Shown: in pieces, positions 27,037 through 35,552 of the stretch
Numbering within the stretch: position 1 is the first letter of the stretch
How the letters are laid out: the number at the start of each line of letters is the position of its first letter
Assembly: GCF_029603155.1 (NCBI RefSeq)
Contig: NZ_JAPMUA010000005.1
Location: 124,001 to 188,000 of the forward strand
Source: Galbibacter pacificus
GTDB lineage: Bacteria > Bacteroidota > Bacteroidia > Flavobacteriales > Flavobacteriaceae
Length of the DNA stretch: 64,000 nucleotides
Direction of reading: 5' to 3'
The notes under the pieces: generated by a model
The model's input: the letters and a program-made list of their open reading frames with translations, nothing else
The model's database searches: none
Told to the model about the DNA's origin: nothing
Program-made: the position numbers and the translations under genes

Positions 27037-27951
27037 TTAAAAAGTAAATGCTTTTCCGTCTTCGGCGAGTTCCACATGTTTAAAAAGTTGTTCGGCTTCT
27101 TCTTTAAACACCTGTATGTTGTTGTACCTGGTAGAATAGTGTCCTAATATTAAATTCTTTACCTTGGCCTTGCTAGCTATCGAGGCAGCTTGCAAAGCTG
27201 TTGAATGCCCTGTTTGCTTAGCTAGCTTTTCATGGGGCTCCAAAAACGTGGATTCATGATAGAGGGCATTTGCATTTTCAATAATAGGGATTATGGTTTC
27301 GTTATAGGAAGTATCACTACAGAAAGCGTAACTTTTTGGCGGTAGCGGATCGTTGGTAAGCAAATTATTAGGGATTATCTCGCCATTTTCCAAAACCACA
27401 TCTTTTCCCTTTTTTATATTTTGATAATAGCATTTATCAATATTATAATTCAGAACAGCATTGATGTCCAATTTTCTATCGCCTTCCTTTTCCTTAAACA
27501 AGAAACCATTTGTATACACCCTGTGCGTAAGCGGGATGGTATGCACCTCTACCTTCTCATCTTCAAAAATTATTTCTGATTCCATTGCCGTAAGTTCATG
27601 AAAAATTAACGGGTAATTTGTCCATGCATGGCCAACCCTCAACATGGTAACAACGGCCTCTTTTATGCCTTTTGGCCCATACACGTGCATGGGCGCATCC
27701 CGCCCCAACAGCCTAAAAGTAGACAATAGGCCCGGTAATCCAAAAAAATGGTCCCCATGAAGGTGCGAGATAAAAATATGCTTGATTCTGGAGAACTTGA
27801 TTTTTTGCTTCCTTAACTGCACTTGTGTTCCTTCGCCACAATCTATCAAGAACAGATGCCCTTTTATCTCCAATACTTGTGCCGTTGGATTTGTGAATGC
27901 TCTTGGCGTAGCGCTGTAACACCCTAAAATATGCAGTTTTAATTCGCTCAT
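27037..27951 (-). CDS. rnz: Ribonuclease Z
   Basis: Zinc-dependent endonuclease for tRNA 3' processing. 304 aa, the short RNase Z form. The metallo-beta-lactamase motif HLHGDH (FISHLHGDHFFGLPGLL), the exosite region, CSDTSYNE (metal Asp) and GHYSTRY (metal His) are present. The only tRNA gene in the window does not encode CCA, which fits use of RNase Z maturation. Its upstream neighbour is the small STAS-like gene, a pairing I recall from other Flavobacteriaceae. Confidence 0.95.
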   Translation of the reverse strand: MSELKLHILGCYSATPRAFTNPTAQVLEIKGHLFLIDCGEGTQVQLRKQKIKFSRIKHIFISHLHGDHFFGLPGLLSTFRLLGRDAPMHVYGPKGIKEAVVTMLRVGHAWTNYPLIFHELTAMESEIIFEDEKVEVHTIPLTHRVYTNGFLFKEKEGDRKLDINAVLNYNIDKCYYQNIKKGKDVVLENGEIIPNNLLTNDPLPPKSYAFCSDTSYNETIIPIIENANALYHESTFLEPHEKLAKQTGHSTALQAASIASKAKVKNLILGHYSTRYNNIQVFKEEAEQLFKHVELAEDGKAFTF

Positions 27952-27985
27952 TATTTATACAATACACTGTATTTTAGCATACTTT

Positions 27986-28318
27986 TTAAAAATCCAAATC
28001 CCTTTCTATGTCTTCCATTTCAATCACATCGTATGCTTCTTTTAGTGTGGGTGCAACCACCAGTTCTTCATGGACATCATTATAATTTACAGTATCTGTT
28101 ACAATTACAAATGATTTGCCCGCTTTTCTATGATCCCTTGAAAGTTCTAAAAATTCCATTAAATCGTTTGCTGTCAATTTACTAAGCGACAGTAAATTCA
28201 AAATTAAATGATCGTTCTTGTATTTGGGGTAAGATTCATCAAGCCGATCTATAAACTTGCCCAAGGATACATTTTCTTGTGTAATTACAGTAGTATTTTC
28301 CTGTCTGTCTATTATCAT
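27986..28318 (-). CDS. Small STAS-like protein
   Basis: 110 aa. The pattern TTVITQENVSLGKFIDRL, DHLILNLLSLSKLTANDLMEFLELS and KSFVIVTDTVNYNDV resembles a STAS fold (strand-helix alternation, LILNL core). No phospho-acceptor Ser in the usual DLS/T context is clear. STAS proteins often act in anti-sigma or partner-binding switches; no sigma factor or kinase is nearby. The pyrB stop region lies 4 bp upstream, so it is in the same transcript. Confidence 0.6.
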   Translation of the reverse strand: MIIDRQENTTVITQENVSLGKFIDRLDESYPKYKNDHLILNLLSLSKLTANDLMEFLELSRDHRKAGKSFVIVTDTVNYNDVHEELVVAPTLKEAYDVIEMEDIERDLDF

Positions 28319-28322
28319 AATC

Positions 28323-29252
28323 TTACTGTTTTATTTTAGAAGCTAATAAATAAATAACAGCCATTCTTATAGCGACCCCATTTTCAACCTGATTAAGTAT
28401 AATAGCTTGTTTAGAATCGGCTACATCGCTTGTTATTTCAACGCCGCGGTTTATGGGCCCCGGGTGCATGATCACAATTTCCTTGTCCAGGGAATCCAAC
28501 AAGGCCTTATTAACGCCAAACTGTTGTGTGTACTCCCGTGTGGAGGGAAAATAACTTATGTCCATTCGCTCATTCTGTACGCGAAGCATATTGGCAACGT
28601 CACACCATTCCAATGCTTTTTTAAGATTGGTTTCCACTTCTACGCCAAGAGATGTTATAAATTTAGGAATTAAAGTCTTTGGTCCGCACACCTTAACATT
28701 TGCCCCTTGTAATTTTAGGGCAAAAATGTTGGACAATGCCACCCTTGAATGCAAAATATCGCCAACAATAACTATATTTTTCCCGTTTACGTCGCCCAAT
28801 TTTTCTCTAATGGAATAAGAGTCCAACAGAGCCTGTGTAGGGTGTTCATGGGCTCCATCCCCAGCATTTACAATGCTTGCTTTTACATTTTTAGACAAGA
28901 AAACCCCTGCACCGGGATTCGGGTGACGCATAACCACCATGTCCACTTTCATGGAAAGGATGTTGTTTACGGTATCTATGAGCGTTTCTCCTTTTTTCAC
29001 CGATGATTGTGCCGCTGAAAAGTTAATTACATCGGCAGACAATCTTTTTTCGGCCAATTCAAAAGACAACTTTGTTCTTGTGCTGTTTTCAAAAAATAAA
29101 TTAGCAATGGTAATGTCCCTGAGTGAAGGTACCTTTTTTATTGGACGGTTGATAACTTCTTTGAAATGATCGGCGGTTTCAAAAATCAACTGAATATCCG
29201 ATTCATTTAAATATTTAATTCCCAGTAAGTGGTTTACACTTAATTCGCTCAT
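28323..29252 (-). CDS. pyrB: Aspartate carbamoyltransferase catalytic subunit
   Basis: Second step of pyrimidine synthesis. 309 aa. FFENSTRTKLSFELA binds carbamoyl phosphate; VVMRHPNPGA, NAGDGAHEHPTQALLDSYSI and MHPGPINRGVEI are the other active-site motifs. No pyrI regulatory subunit is adjacent. The gene starts 9 bp after the pyrR stop, so control by PyrR is likely at the operon level. Confidence 0.96.
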   Translation of the reverse strand: MSELSVNHLLGIKYLNESDIQLIFETADHFKEVINRPIKKVPSLRDITIANLFFENSTRTKLSFELAEKRLSADVINFSAAQSSVKKGETLIDTVNNILSMKVDMVVMRHPNPGAGVFLSKNVKASIVNAGDGAHEHPTQALLDSYSIREKLGDVNGKNIVIVGDILHSRVALSNIFALKLQGANVKVCGPKTLIPKFITSLGVEVETNLKKALEWCDVANMLRVQNERMDISYFPSTREYTQQFGVNKALLDSLDKEIVIMHPGPINRGVEITSDVADSKQAIILNQVENGVAIRMAVIYLLASKIKQ

Positions 29253-29261
29253 TGTATGCGG

Positions 29262-29801
29262 CTATTTATTTATCAAATATACTTTATCTTCTCCCTCTTG
29301 TTCCTTCCACATTACCTTTACCTTTTCTTGGTTGATGGCATCTACCTGCCTACCCCGGTAATCGGGCTGAATGGGCAGGTGCCTGCTAAAACGCCTATCG
29401 ATTAACGTTAAAAGCTCGATTTCATTGGGCCTTCCAAACGATTGTATTGCGGTTAGCGCGGCCCTTATACTCCTTCCTGTATAAAGTACGTCGTCTATAA
29501 ACACGACGTTTTTATCTTCAACTAAAAAATCGATTTTGGTTTTGTTGGCTTCCAAGGGCTTATCGCTCCTTCTAAAGTCGTCCCGGTAAAAAGTTATGTC
29601 CAAATACCCCAGTTTTATATGGGCAACATTATAATCTTCTGTAAGTATTTTTTTTAATCGTTCGGCCAAAAAAACACCTCTTGGCTGAATACCAATTAAT
29701 ACGGTATTTTTAAAATCTATATGATTTTCAATGAGTTGACAAGCCAATCGATGAAGTATGATATTGATTTCTTTAGCGGAAAGCAAGACTTTTTGACTCA
29801 T
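29262..29801 (-). CDS. pyrR: Bifunctional pyr operon regulator / uracil phosphoribosyltransferase PyrR
   Basis: 179 aa PRTase. The PRPP-binding loop reads VVFIDDVLYTGRSIRAAL, with GIQPRGVFLAERL upstream and YRGRQVDAI downstream. In Bacillus PyrR binds pyr mRNA and controls attenuation. In this leader (29802-29968) I see no terminator/antiterminator pair or PyrR-binding loop, so RNA-level control is unsupported here and the enzyme may serve mostly as a UPRTase. Confidence 0.93.
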   Translation of the reverse strand: MSQKVLLSAKEINIILHRLACQLIENHIDFKNTVLIGIQPRGVFLAERLKKILTEDYNVAHIKLGYLDITFYRDDFRRSDKPLEANKTKIDFLVEDKNVVFIDDVLYTGRSIRAALTAIQSFGRPNEIELLTLIDRRFSRHLPIQPDYRGRQVDAINQEKVKVMWKEQEGEDKVYLINK

Positions 29802-29968
29802 ATTTTATGGAAATATACGGTTTGTAAAATTACATATTTTTATGGAGAAAACTAGAGCTTCTTCTGTTTATGTATGTTTTTTCTCTTTGAAACAATATAA
29901 TTTACGGTTAACAGTGTCTTAACCCGCTATTTTATAAGAAGATATATCTTCGCAAAAAAAGAAAAGCA

Positions 29969-30397
29969 ATGAAAACTCAAGAAATAGCCAACCGACTTAT
30001 ACTTCTCTGTAGGAAGGGAGCATATTTACAAGCATATCAAGAACTTTACGACGAACATGCCGTTAGCAAGGAAATGAATGCGGTTTTCAATGATGTTACC
30101 GAAGGGAAAAACAACATCATTCGGGAATATTTAAAAAGTAAGGATAATATTGTTGAGATACACCACCAATATATTTCCGATCCCCTTGTTGCCGATCATT
30201 TTTTTGTTGTGAAAATGGCGAGCGACATTACCTTTGCCGATATTGGAAGGCAGGAAATGGAAGAATTGTGCCTTTATAAAGTAGAGAACGGCAAAGTTGC
30301 CGAAGCTTTGTTTTTTTATGCACCCATCCAACCCCTAAATGGTTTTTTTGTTGATTATAAAAATAAAAAGCCCCTCGAAGAGGAGCTTTTTGTATAA
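29969..30397 (+). CDS. SnoaL/NTF2-like small protein
   Basis: 142 aa, no signal peptide. It opens with helices (IANRLILLCRKGAYLQAYQELYDEHA), then a strand region (HHQYISDPLVADHFFVVKMASDIT, split by a loop) and MEELCLYKVENGKVAEALFFY, which together fit the SnoaL-like NTF2 fold. Function unknown. Its last codons form one arm of a terminator hairpin shared with convergent murA. Confidence 0.7.
   Translation: MKTQEIANRLILLCRKGAYLQAYQELYDEHAVSKEMNAVFNDVTEGKNNIIREYLKSKDNIVEIHHQYISDPLVADHFFVVKMASDITFADIGRQEMEELCLYKVENGKVAEALFFYAPIQPLNGFFVDYKNKKPLEEELFV
30365..30391. terminator. Bidirectional terminator inside the last codons of the SnoaL-like gene
   Basis: Arms aaaaagcccctc and gaggagcttttt, with one mismatch and a 3-nt loop, have T runs on both strands. 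It overlaps coding sequence up to the stop at 30397 and faces the murA stop at 30416. Confidence 0.75.
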
Positions 30398-30415
30398 TTT
30401 TTTAAAGTCCAAAAA

Positions 30416-31726
30416 TCAATCCATGCGCACAATTTTGGCACCAATGGCCTTTAGCCTTCCGTCTATGTTTTGATATCCCCTATCTATTTGTTCGATATTA
30501 TGAACCGTGGATGTCCCTTTGGCCGAAAGTGCCGCTATTAGCAAAGATACCCCTGCACGTATGTCGGGAGAAGTCATTGTGGTAGCCTTGAGCGTAGATT
30601 TAAAATCATGCCCGATTACAGTTGCCCTATGCGGATCGCAAAGTATTATTTTTGCGCCCATATCGATAAGCTTATCTACAAAGAAAAGTCGGCTTTCAAA
30701 CATTTTTTGATGTATTAAAACACTTCCGCGTGCTTGCGTGGCCACCGTTAAGATAATACTTAAAAGGTCGGGGGTAAAACCTGGCCAGGGCGCATCGGAT
30801 ATGGTGAGCACCGAGCCGTCTATAAAGCTTTGCACCTCGTACCCGTCTGCATGTTCCGGAATAACGATATCGTCATCCTGTTTTTCTACCGTTATCCCCA
30901 ATTTTCTAAACACATTTGGGATTTGCCCCAAATGGTCCCAACCAACGTTTTTAATTGTCAGTTCGCTCCGTGTCATTGCCGCCATCCCTATCCAACTTCC
31001 AATTTCTATCATGTCGGGTAAAATAGTGTGTTCTGTTCCACCCAGTTCTTTTACGCCTTCAATGGTAAGTAAATTAGAGCCAACACCGCTTATTTTTGCA
31101 CCCATCCTGTTCAACATAGAACACAACTGTTGCAAGTATGGCTCGCATGCGGCATTATAGATGGTCGTGGTTCCTTCGGCAAATACAGCCGCCATTACAA
31201 TATTGGCCGTACCGGTTACCGATGCTTCATCGAGCAGCATAAAAGCACCCTTTAACTTTTTGGCCTCAACACCATAAAAATATTCTTCACGGTTATACCT
31301 AAAAGTGGCTCCTAATTTAATAAAGCCTTCAAAATGTGTATCCAGTCTCCTGCGTCCAATTTTATCGCCTCCGGGCTTTGGTATATAACCTTTCCCGAAA
31401 CGGGCCAATAGTGGGCCAACAATCATTATGGAACCTCTTAATCCACGGCCGTCCTGTTTAAATTGTTCTGATTGTAAATAATCTAAATGTAGGTCGTCTG
31501 CCATAAAAGTATAAGAAGAAGCGCCTATTTTTTGGATTTTAACCCCCAAATTTTCAAGCAGGTCGATTAGCTTATTTACATCTATTATATTTGGAATATT
31601 GTGTATTGTTACCTTTTCGCTGGTAAGCAATACGGCGCAAAGTATTTGTAAGGCTTCATTTTTTGCTCCTTGTGGGATAATCTCCCCTTTTAATTGAGCC
31701 CCACCTTCTATTTTAAAAGTTCCCAT
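30416..31726 (-). CDS. murA: UDP-N-acetylglucosamine 1-carboxyvinyltransferase with Asp at the fosfomycin-target position
   Basis: First committed step of peptidoglycan synthesis, transferring enolpyruvate to UDP-GlcNAc. 436 aa. Conserved segments: GAKNEALQIL (Lys and Asn of the active site), GRGLRGSIMIVGPLLARFG, PGGDKIGRRRLDTH, and GYQNIDGRLKAIGAKI at the end. In E. coli the third segment reads PGGCAIG, with Cys115 as general acid and fosfomycin target. Here residue 121 is Asp (codon 31364-31366). Asp at this site is known to give intrinsic fosfomycin resistance in other bacteria. Confidence 0.96.
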   Translation of the reverse strand: MGTFKIEGGAQLKGEIIPQGAKNEALQILCAVLLTSEKVTIHNIPNIIDVNKLIDLLENLGVKIQKIGASSYTFMADDLHLDYLQSEQFKQDGRGLRGSIMIVGPLLARFGKGYIPKPGGDKIGRRRLDTHFEGFIKLGATFRYNREEYFYGVEAKKLKGAFMLLDEASVTGTANIVMAAVFAEGTTTIYNAACEPYLQQLCSMLNRMGAKISGVGSNLLTIEGVKELGGTEHTILPDMIEIGSWIGMAAMTRSELTIKNVGWDHLGQIPNVFRKLGITVEKQDDDIVIPEHADGYEVQSFIDGSVLTISDAPWPGFTPDLLSIILTVATQARGSVLIHQKMFESRLFFVDKLIDMGAKIILCDPHRATVIGHDFKSTLKATTMTSPDIRAGVSLLIAALSAKGTSTVHNIEQIDRGYQNIDGRLKAIGAKIVRMD

Positions 31727-31746
31727 GAAAAAATCCAGTAAGCTTT

Positions 31747-32391
31747 TTAATATCTTTTTTTACCTCTCCCCTTGTTGTGATGTTTTCTGGGATTATTGTT
31801 TCTAGATTTGCTATTGTTCCGGTTACGCACCAAGTTTTTGCTTTCTGCCAGGTCTTCGTCCCATTTGGCAAGGTTTATTTTTCCATTGCTCAACTCGTAC
31901 AAATGTGCAAAAATAACATCATCCTCAACGGTATCTTTGTTCCAGTTAAGGTAACTTTTTTTCATATGGTTTGCAATGGTAAATTTAAGGCCGTCCTTTA
32001 AATCGCCGTCTTCCCAACTTACACAAACATCGATCATACGTTTGATATTGTTACCGTAAAACCTGTATTTGGGATGGTTTTGAGGGTATTCCAGCGGCTC
32101 AGGACGCTCCTCCAACAATTCTTTTGTTGGTTTTGGAAATGGGGAATCCACATCCAATTTAAAATTGGAAATGATAAAAAGCTGATCCCATAGTTTATGC
32201 TGAAAATCTGGAACGTCGCGCAAATGCGGATTTAAGTTCCCCATAACGGCGATAATAGCCTGCGCTACTTTGTTTCGCTCTTCCTTGTCTTCAATCTCGA
32301 CGGCATAATCTACCATTTTCTGAATATGGCGCCCGTACTCGGGTATAATAAGTTTGGGACGCTCACTGTTGTATTCTAAATTTTCAACCAA
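31747..32391 (-). CDS. DUF4290 family protein
   Basis: 214 aa, a Bacteroidota-restricted family. Conserved opening LEYNSERPKLIIPEYGRHIQKMVDYA; middle AQAIIAVMGNLNPHLRDVPDFQHKLWDQLFI is shown here only in part (MGNLNPHLRD). The C-terminal tail is basic and low complexity (RNRNNSKSRNNNPRKHH), suggesting nucleic-acid contact, an inference. It lies 20 bp upstream of murA in the same direction, an arrangement I recall in other Flavobacteriaceae. Function unknown. Confidence 0.88.
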   Translation of the reverse strand: MVENLEYNSERPKLIIPEYGRHIQKMVDYAVEIEDKEERNKVAQAIIAVMGNLNPHLRDVPDFQHKLWDQLFIISNFKLDVDSPFPKPTKELLEERPEPLEYPQNHPKYRFYGNNIKRMIDVCVSWEDGDLKDGLKFTIANHMKKSYLNWNKDTVEDDVIFAHLYELSNGKINLAKWDEDLAESKNLVRNRNNSKSRNNNPRKHHNKGRGKKRY

Positions 32392-32474
32392 AATATAATG
32401 AAATTATTAAATGAAGTTTCTTTTTCAATGTATAGGCATGCAAAATAACAAATTTTACGTTGTATCAAAGCAAT

Positions 32475-32765
32475 TTACAAAGAAATAACACCTTCTACCG
32501 TACTTACTTCTTTATATTTTTCAATAACAGCGTCTGAATCTTTCATTTTTACCTCAACGGACAAACTTGTATATTTTCCGTTTGATGACGTTTTTGTGCT
32601 GATGACGGCCCCTGTATTATCAAAAATCGTTTCAATCTGTTTTATCTTTTCTTGATCTGTGGGGACTATGAATTTATACAAATATTGAGAAGGCCATTCT
32701 GTTGTATTGTCCAGTTCATTTTTCAGCCGTGCATAAAATTCTTCAACCTCTTTTTTATCCTTCAT
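32475..32765 (-). CDS. DUF493 family protein
   Basis: 96 aa after choosing ATG 32765, which has a -7 box just upstream; the open frame extends 45 codons further but is not conserved-looking. The pattern YLYKFIVPTDQEKIKQIETIF, TSSNGKYTSLSVEVKM and a C-terminal VEGVISL fits the ACT-like DUF493 (YbeD) fold, thought to be a small regulatory domain. Partner unknown. Confidence 0.8.
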   Translation of the reverse strand: MKDKKEVEEFYARLKNELDNTTEWPSQYLYKFIVPTDQEKIKQIETIFDNTGAVISTKTSSNGKYTSLSVEVKMKDSDAVIEKYKEVSTVEGVISL

Positions 32766-32784
32766 ATGCTTTTTTCGTTTTATG

Positions 32785-32792
32785 CAAAGATA
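32785..32792 (-). promoter_or_regulatory. Putative -7 box for the DUF493 gene (TATCTTTG)
   Basis: An exact TAnnTTTG on the minus strand, 20 bp upstream of ATG 32765. It supports the short start over the longer open frame, which would begin upstream of the promoter. Confidence 0.6.
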
Positions 32793-32947
32793 TGTTTTTT
32801 CAGTTTTATAAACACCAATATGATTATTGGGTTGGACAGGAAATAAAAGGAGCATAGAATAAAAAGGAAGCCTGGGGCTTTTATTCTCCCGGCAATTCAT
32901 TTTTTAAATCCATTGGCTTTTAGTTATTTTGCGTTTTGAAGCTACAG

Positions 32948-33484
32948 ATGAACGCAAACAAAAAGATAGTTATTACCGGGGGGCCGGGTACCGGAAAAAC
33001 ATCGGTGGTCGATTTTTTAAAAAGTCAAGGGCATTATTGCATGTCCGAAATATCACGTCAGGTTACCCTGGAAGCAAGGGCACAAGGGATAGAACAGTTG
33101 TTTTTAACAGACCCGCTTTTGTTCAGCAAAAAATTATTGGAAGGCCGTATCGAGCAATATAAACTGGTGCCGGATACCGAAAAAACCATTTTTTTTGATC
33201 GCGGAATCCCCGATGTGCTGGCATATATGGATTACACAAAGGACCCATATCCCGATTATTTTGAAGAAGCGTGCCTAGAATACCGTTACGATCAGGTTTT
33301 TTTACTTCCTCCGTGGAAAGAAATTTATACTTCGGATAACGAACGTTACGAAAGTTTCTCGCAGGCCCAGCGAATTTACAAGTTTTTAAAGAGCGCATAC
33401 CAACGCTACAATTACCAACTAACGGAAGTCCCTACCGGAACTGTTGACTACAGGGCCCGTTTTATACTTAACAATATTCAATAA
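32948..33484 (+). CDS. NadR/Ttd14-like P-loop ATPase or kinase (AAA_28)
   Basis: 178 aa. A Walker A (VITGGPGTGKTSVVDFL) at the very N-terminus, EISRQVTLEARAQG, a FFDRGIPDVLAY Walker-B-like segment and a C-terminal SFSQAQRIYKFLKSAYQRYNY match the AAA_28 family of small nucleoside/nucleotide-kinase-like ATPases, such as the NadR kinase domain. Substrate unknown. I start at MNANKK; a TTG four codons earlier is possible. The recQ gene follows after 60 bp. Confidence 0.85.
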   Translation: MNANKKIVITGGPGTGKTSVVDFLKSQGHYCMSEISRQVTLEARAQGIEQLFLTDPLLFSKKLLEGRIEQYKLVPDTEKTIFFDRGIPDVLAYMDYTKDPYPDYFEEACLEYRYDQVFLLPPWKEIYTSDNERYESFSQAQRIYKFLKSAYQRYNYQLTEVPTGTVDYRARFILNNIQ

Positions 33485-33544
33485 GATTTTATTTATTTTT
33501 ATCTGAAAAAGCAGAAAAGTGTATTTTTTATCTAAAACAAGGAA

Positions 33545-35452
33545 ATGAGTTTAAAAAAGGATCCGCGGGAGGTTCTAAAAGAGTTTTGGGGATTTTCTTC
33601 ATTTAGGGATTCGCAGGAAGAAGTTGTCCATACCATTTTGAACAATCAAGATGTATTGGCCCTTTTGCCCACGGGTGGCGGCAAATCTATTTGCTATCAG
33701 GTCCCGGCCATGACAAAAGATGGAATTTGCATTGTTGTTTCCCCGTTGGTTGCCCTTATTAAAGATCAGGTAAATGCGCTAAAAAGCAAAGGGATCAAGG
33801 CAATAGCCCTGACGGGAGGCTTAAAATTTGAGGAGCTCGATGCACTTCTCGACAACTGTATATACGGAAATTACAAATTTTTATATGTATCGCCGGAGCG
33901 ATTGCAACAGGACATAGTACAGGAACGGCTTAAGAACATGAATGTCAACCTTATTGCCATAGACGAGGCTCATTGTATCTCGCAATGGGGAAACGATTTT
34001 AGGCCCGCATACAGGAACTGCGCTGTTTTAAAAGATTTTTTTCCTAATGTGCCCATGGTTGCCTTAACGGCCTCGGCCACCAAAAGGGTTGCCAAGGATA
34101 TAGTTGAAAACTTAAAGCTGGAAAGCCCTTCGACCATAAAAAAAACTTTTCAGCGAAAAAACATATCGTACCAAGTTTGCGAGAGCGAAGATAAAATATA
34201 CAAGCTGGAACAGCTTTTAAAAGAACATCCGGGACCGGCCATTGTGTATGTTAGGAGTAGGCGCGCAACAGTTGAAACAAGCAACATTTTAAATAAAGTT
34301 GGCATGGCCGCCACATTTTTTCACGGCGGACTTACCAATGCCGAAAAAACTAAAAAGCTCGATGCATGGCTCAACGACCAATCGCGAATCATGGTAGCTA
34401 CCAATGCCTTTGGAATGGGAATAGACAAAGCCGATGTAGAAACCATTGTCCACCTTAATTTTCCCGAATCGGTTGAAAGTTATTATCAAGAAGCCGGAAG
34501 GGCCGGAAGGAACGGCGAAAAGGCATATGCCGTTATCTTAAAAAACAGCAGCGATGAAATTCAACTAAAAAATCAGTTTGTTAAAACGCTCCCAAGTGTT
34601 GTATTTTTAAAACTCCTTTACAAAAAACTGAACAATTATTTCCAAATACCCTATGGCGAAGGCACTCATCAAACATTCCCGCTAAACTTTAACCAGTTTT
34701 GCCATACGTACCAGTTCAATACCATGCTTACCTACAACGGGCTTAGAGCGCTCGACCGGCATTCTGTCATTAGTTTTACCGAAATGCATTTAAAGAAAAG
34801 CAACATACAGTTTATATGCACCAACAATCAGTTGTTTTACTATTTGGACAATAATCCTTCCGCAGAAAATATCGTACAAACAATATTAAGGACCTATGGC
34901 GGTGTTTTTGACATGGAAACCAATATAAATACTTTATTGATTTCCAAAAAGGCCCATACTTTTGAAGAAAAAGTGCACCATACATTAGAACAACTAAAAA
35001 AAGACGGCATTATAACCTATGATGCCACGGACACCGATGCCAGCATTACCTTTTTGGTCCCTAGGGAAGACGACAATACCATTAATATGGTTGCCAAAGA
35101 CATTGAACAACAAAACAAACTAAAAACACAACAAGTAGAAAGCGTGCTTGCGTATATCAATAACAATACTATTTGCAAAAGCATACAATTGTTGCGGTAT
35201 TTTGATGAAAATGCAAATGATCCCTGCGGAATTTGTTCGGTTTGTACACAAAAAGAAGAACATATTTCTAAAGATATTTTGGCCATAGCCCAGGAAGAAG
35301 TTCTAAAGTGCCTGCAAAAAAAGCCCCTAAACTCCAAAGAGCTGGTTGAAGAAATAACGTTTAAAGAAGCATACATTCTAGAAGCTTTAAAAGCGCTTCT
35401 TTTTGAAGAAATAATTACAATAAATGCCAACAACCAATATTGCGTAAAATAA
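33545..35452 (+). CDS. recQ: ATP-dependent DNA helicase RecQ (short, no HRDC)
   Basis: 635 aa superfamily 2 helicase. Motifs: FRDSQEEVV (motif 0), LLPTGGGKSICYQ (I), IDEAHCISQWGNDFRP (II), LTASAT (III), NAFGMGIDKADV (V), and YYQEAGRAGRNG (VI). A RecQ zinc-binding segment ends with CKSI...PCGICSVC, all four Cys present. A short winged-helix-like tail follows, but no HRDC domain. This is the common Flavobacteriia second-type RecQ, probably for DNA repair or replication restart. Confidence 0.93.
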   Translation: MSLKKDPREVLKEFWGFSSFRDSQEEVVHTILNNQDVLALLPTGGGKSICYQVPAMTKDGICIVVSPLVALIKDQVNALKSKGIKAIALTGGLKFEELDALLDNCIYGNYKFLYVSPERLQQDIVQERLKNMNVNLIAIDEAHCISQWGNDFRPAYRNCAVLKDFFPNVPMVALTASATKRVAKDIVENLKLESPSTIKKTFQRKNISYQVCESEDKIYKLEQLLKEHPGPAIVYVRSRRATVETSNILNKVGMAATFFHGGLTNAEKTKKLDAWLNDQSRIMVATNAFGMGIDKADVETIVHLNFPESVESYYQEAGRAGRNGEKAYAVILKNSSDEIQLKNQFVKTLPSVVFLKLLYKKLNNYFQIPYGEGTHQTFPLNFNQFCHTYQFNTMLTYNGLRALDRHSVISFTEMHLKKSNIQFICTNNQLFYYLDNNPSAENIVQTILRTYGGVFDMETNINTLLISKKAHTFEEKVHHTLEQLKKDGIITYDATDTDASITFLVPREDDNTINMVAKDIEQQNKLKTQQVESVLAYINNNTICKSIQLLRYFDENANDPCGICSVCTQKEEHISKDILAIAQEEVLKCLQKKPLNSKELVEEITFKEAYILEALKALLFEEIITINANNQYCVK

Positions 35453-35516
35453 ATCTCAAGCAGCTTTTTCTTTCAACTAGTCATTACATCAACACCATAT
35501 TTTATACGAATCTAAG

Positions 35517-35524
35517 TATCTTTG
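35517..35524 (+). promoter_or_regulatory. Putative -7 box for fmt (TATCTTTG)
   Basis: An exact TAnnTTTG match 28 bp before the fmt start. No clear -33 TTG at standard spacing. Confidence 0.5.
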
Positions 35525-35552
35525 ACATCTGGAACTATTACGAAAAGACACG

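Noticed and set aside
29802..29968. PyrR-dependent attenuator in front of pyrR
   Set aside because: No terminator/antiterminator pair or conserved PyrR-binding loop can be found in this leader.
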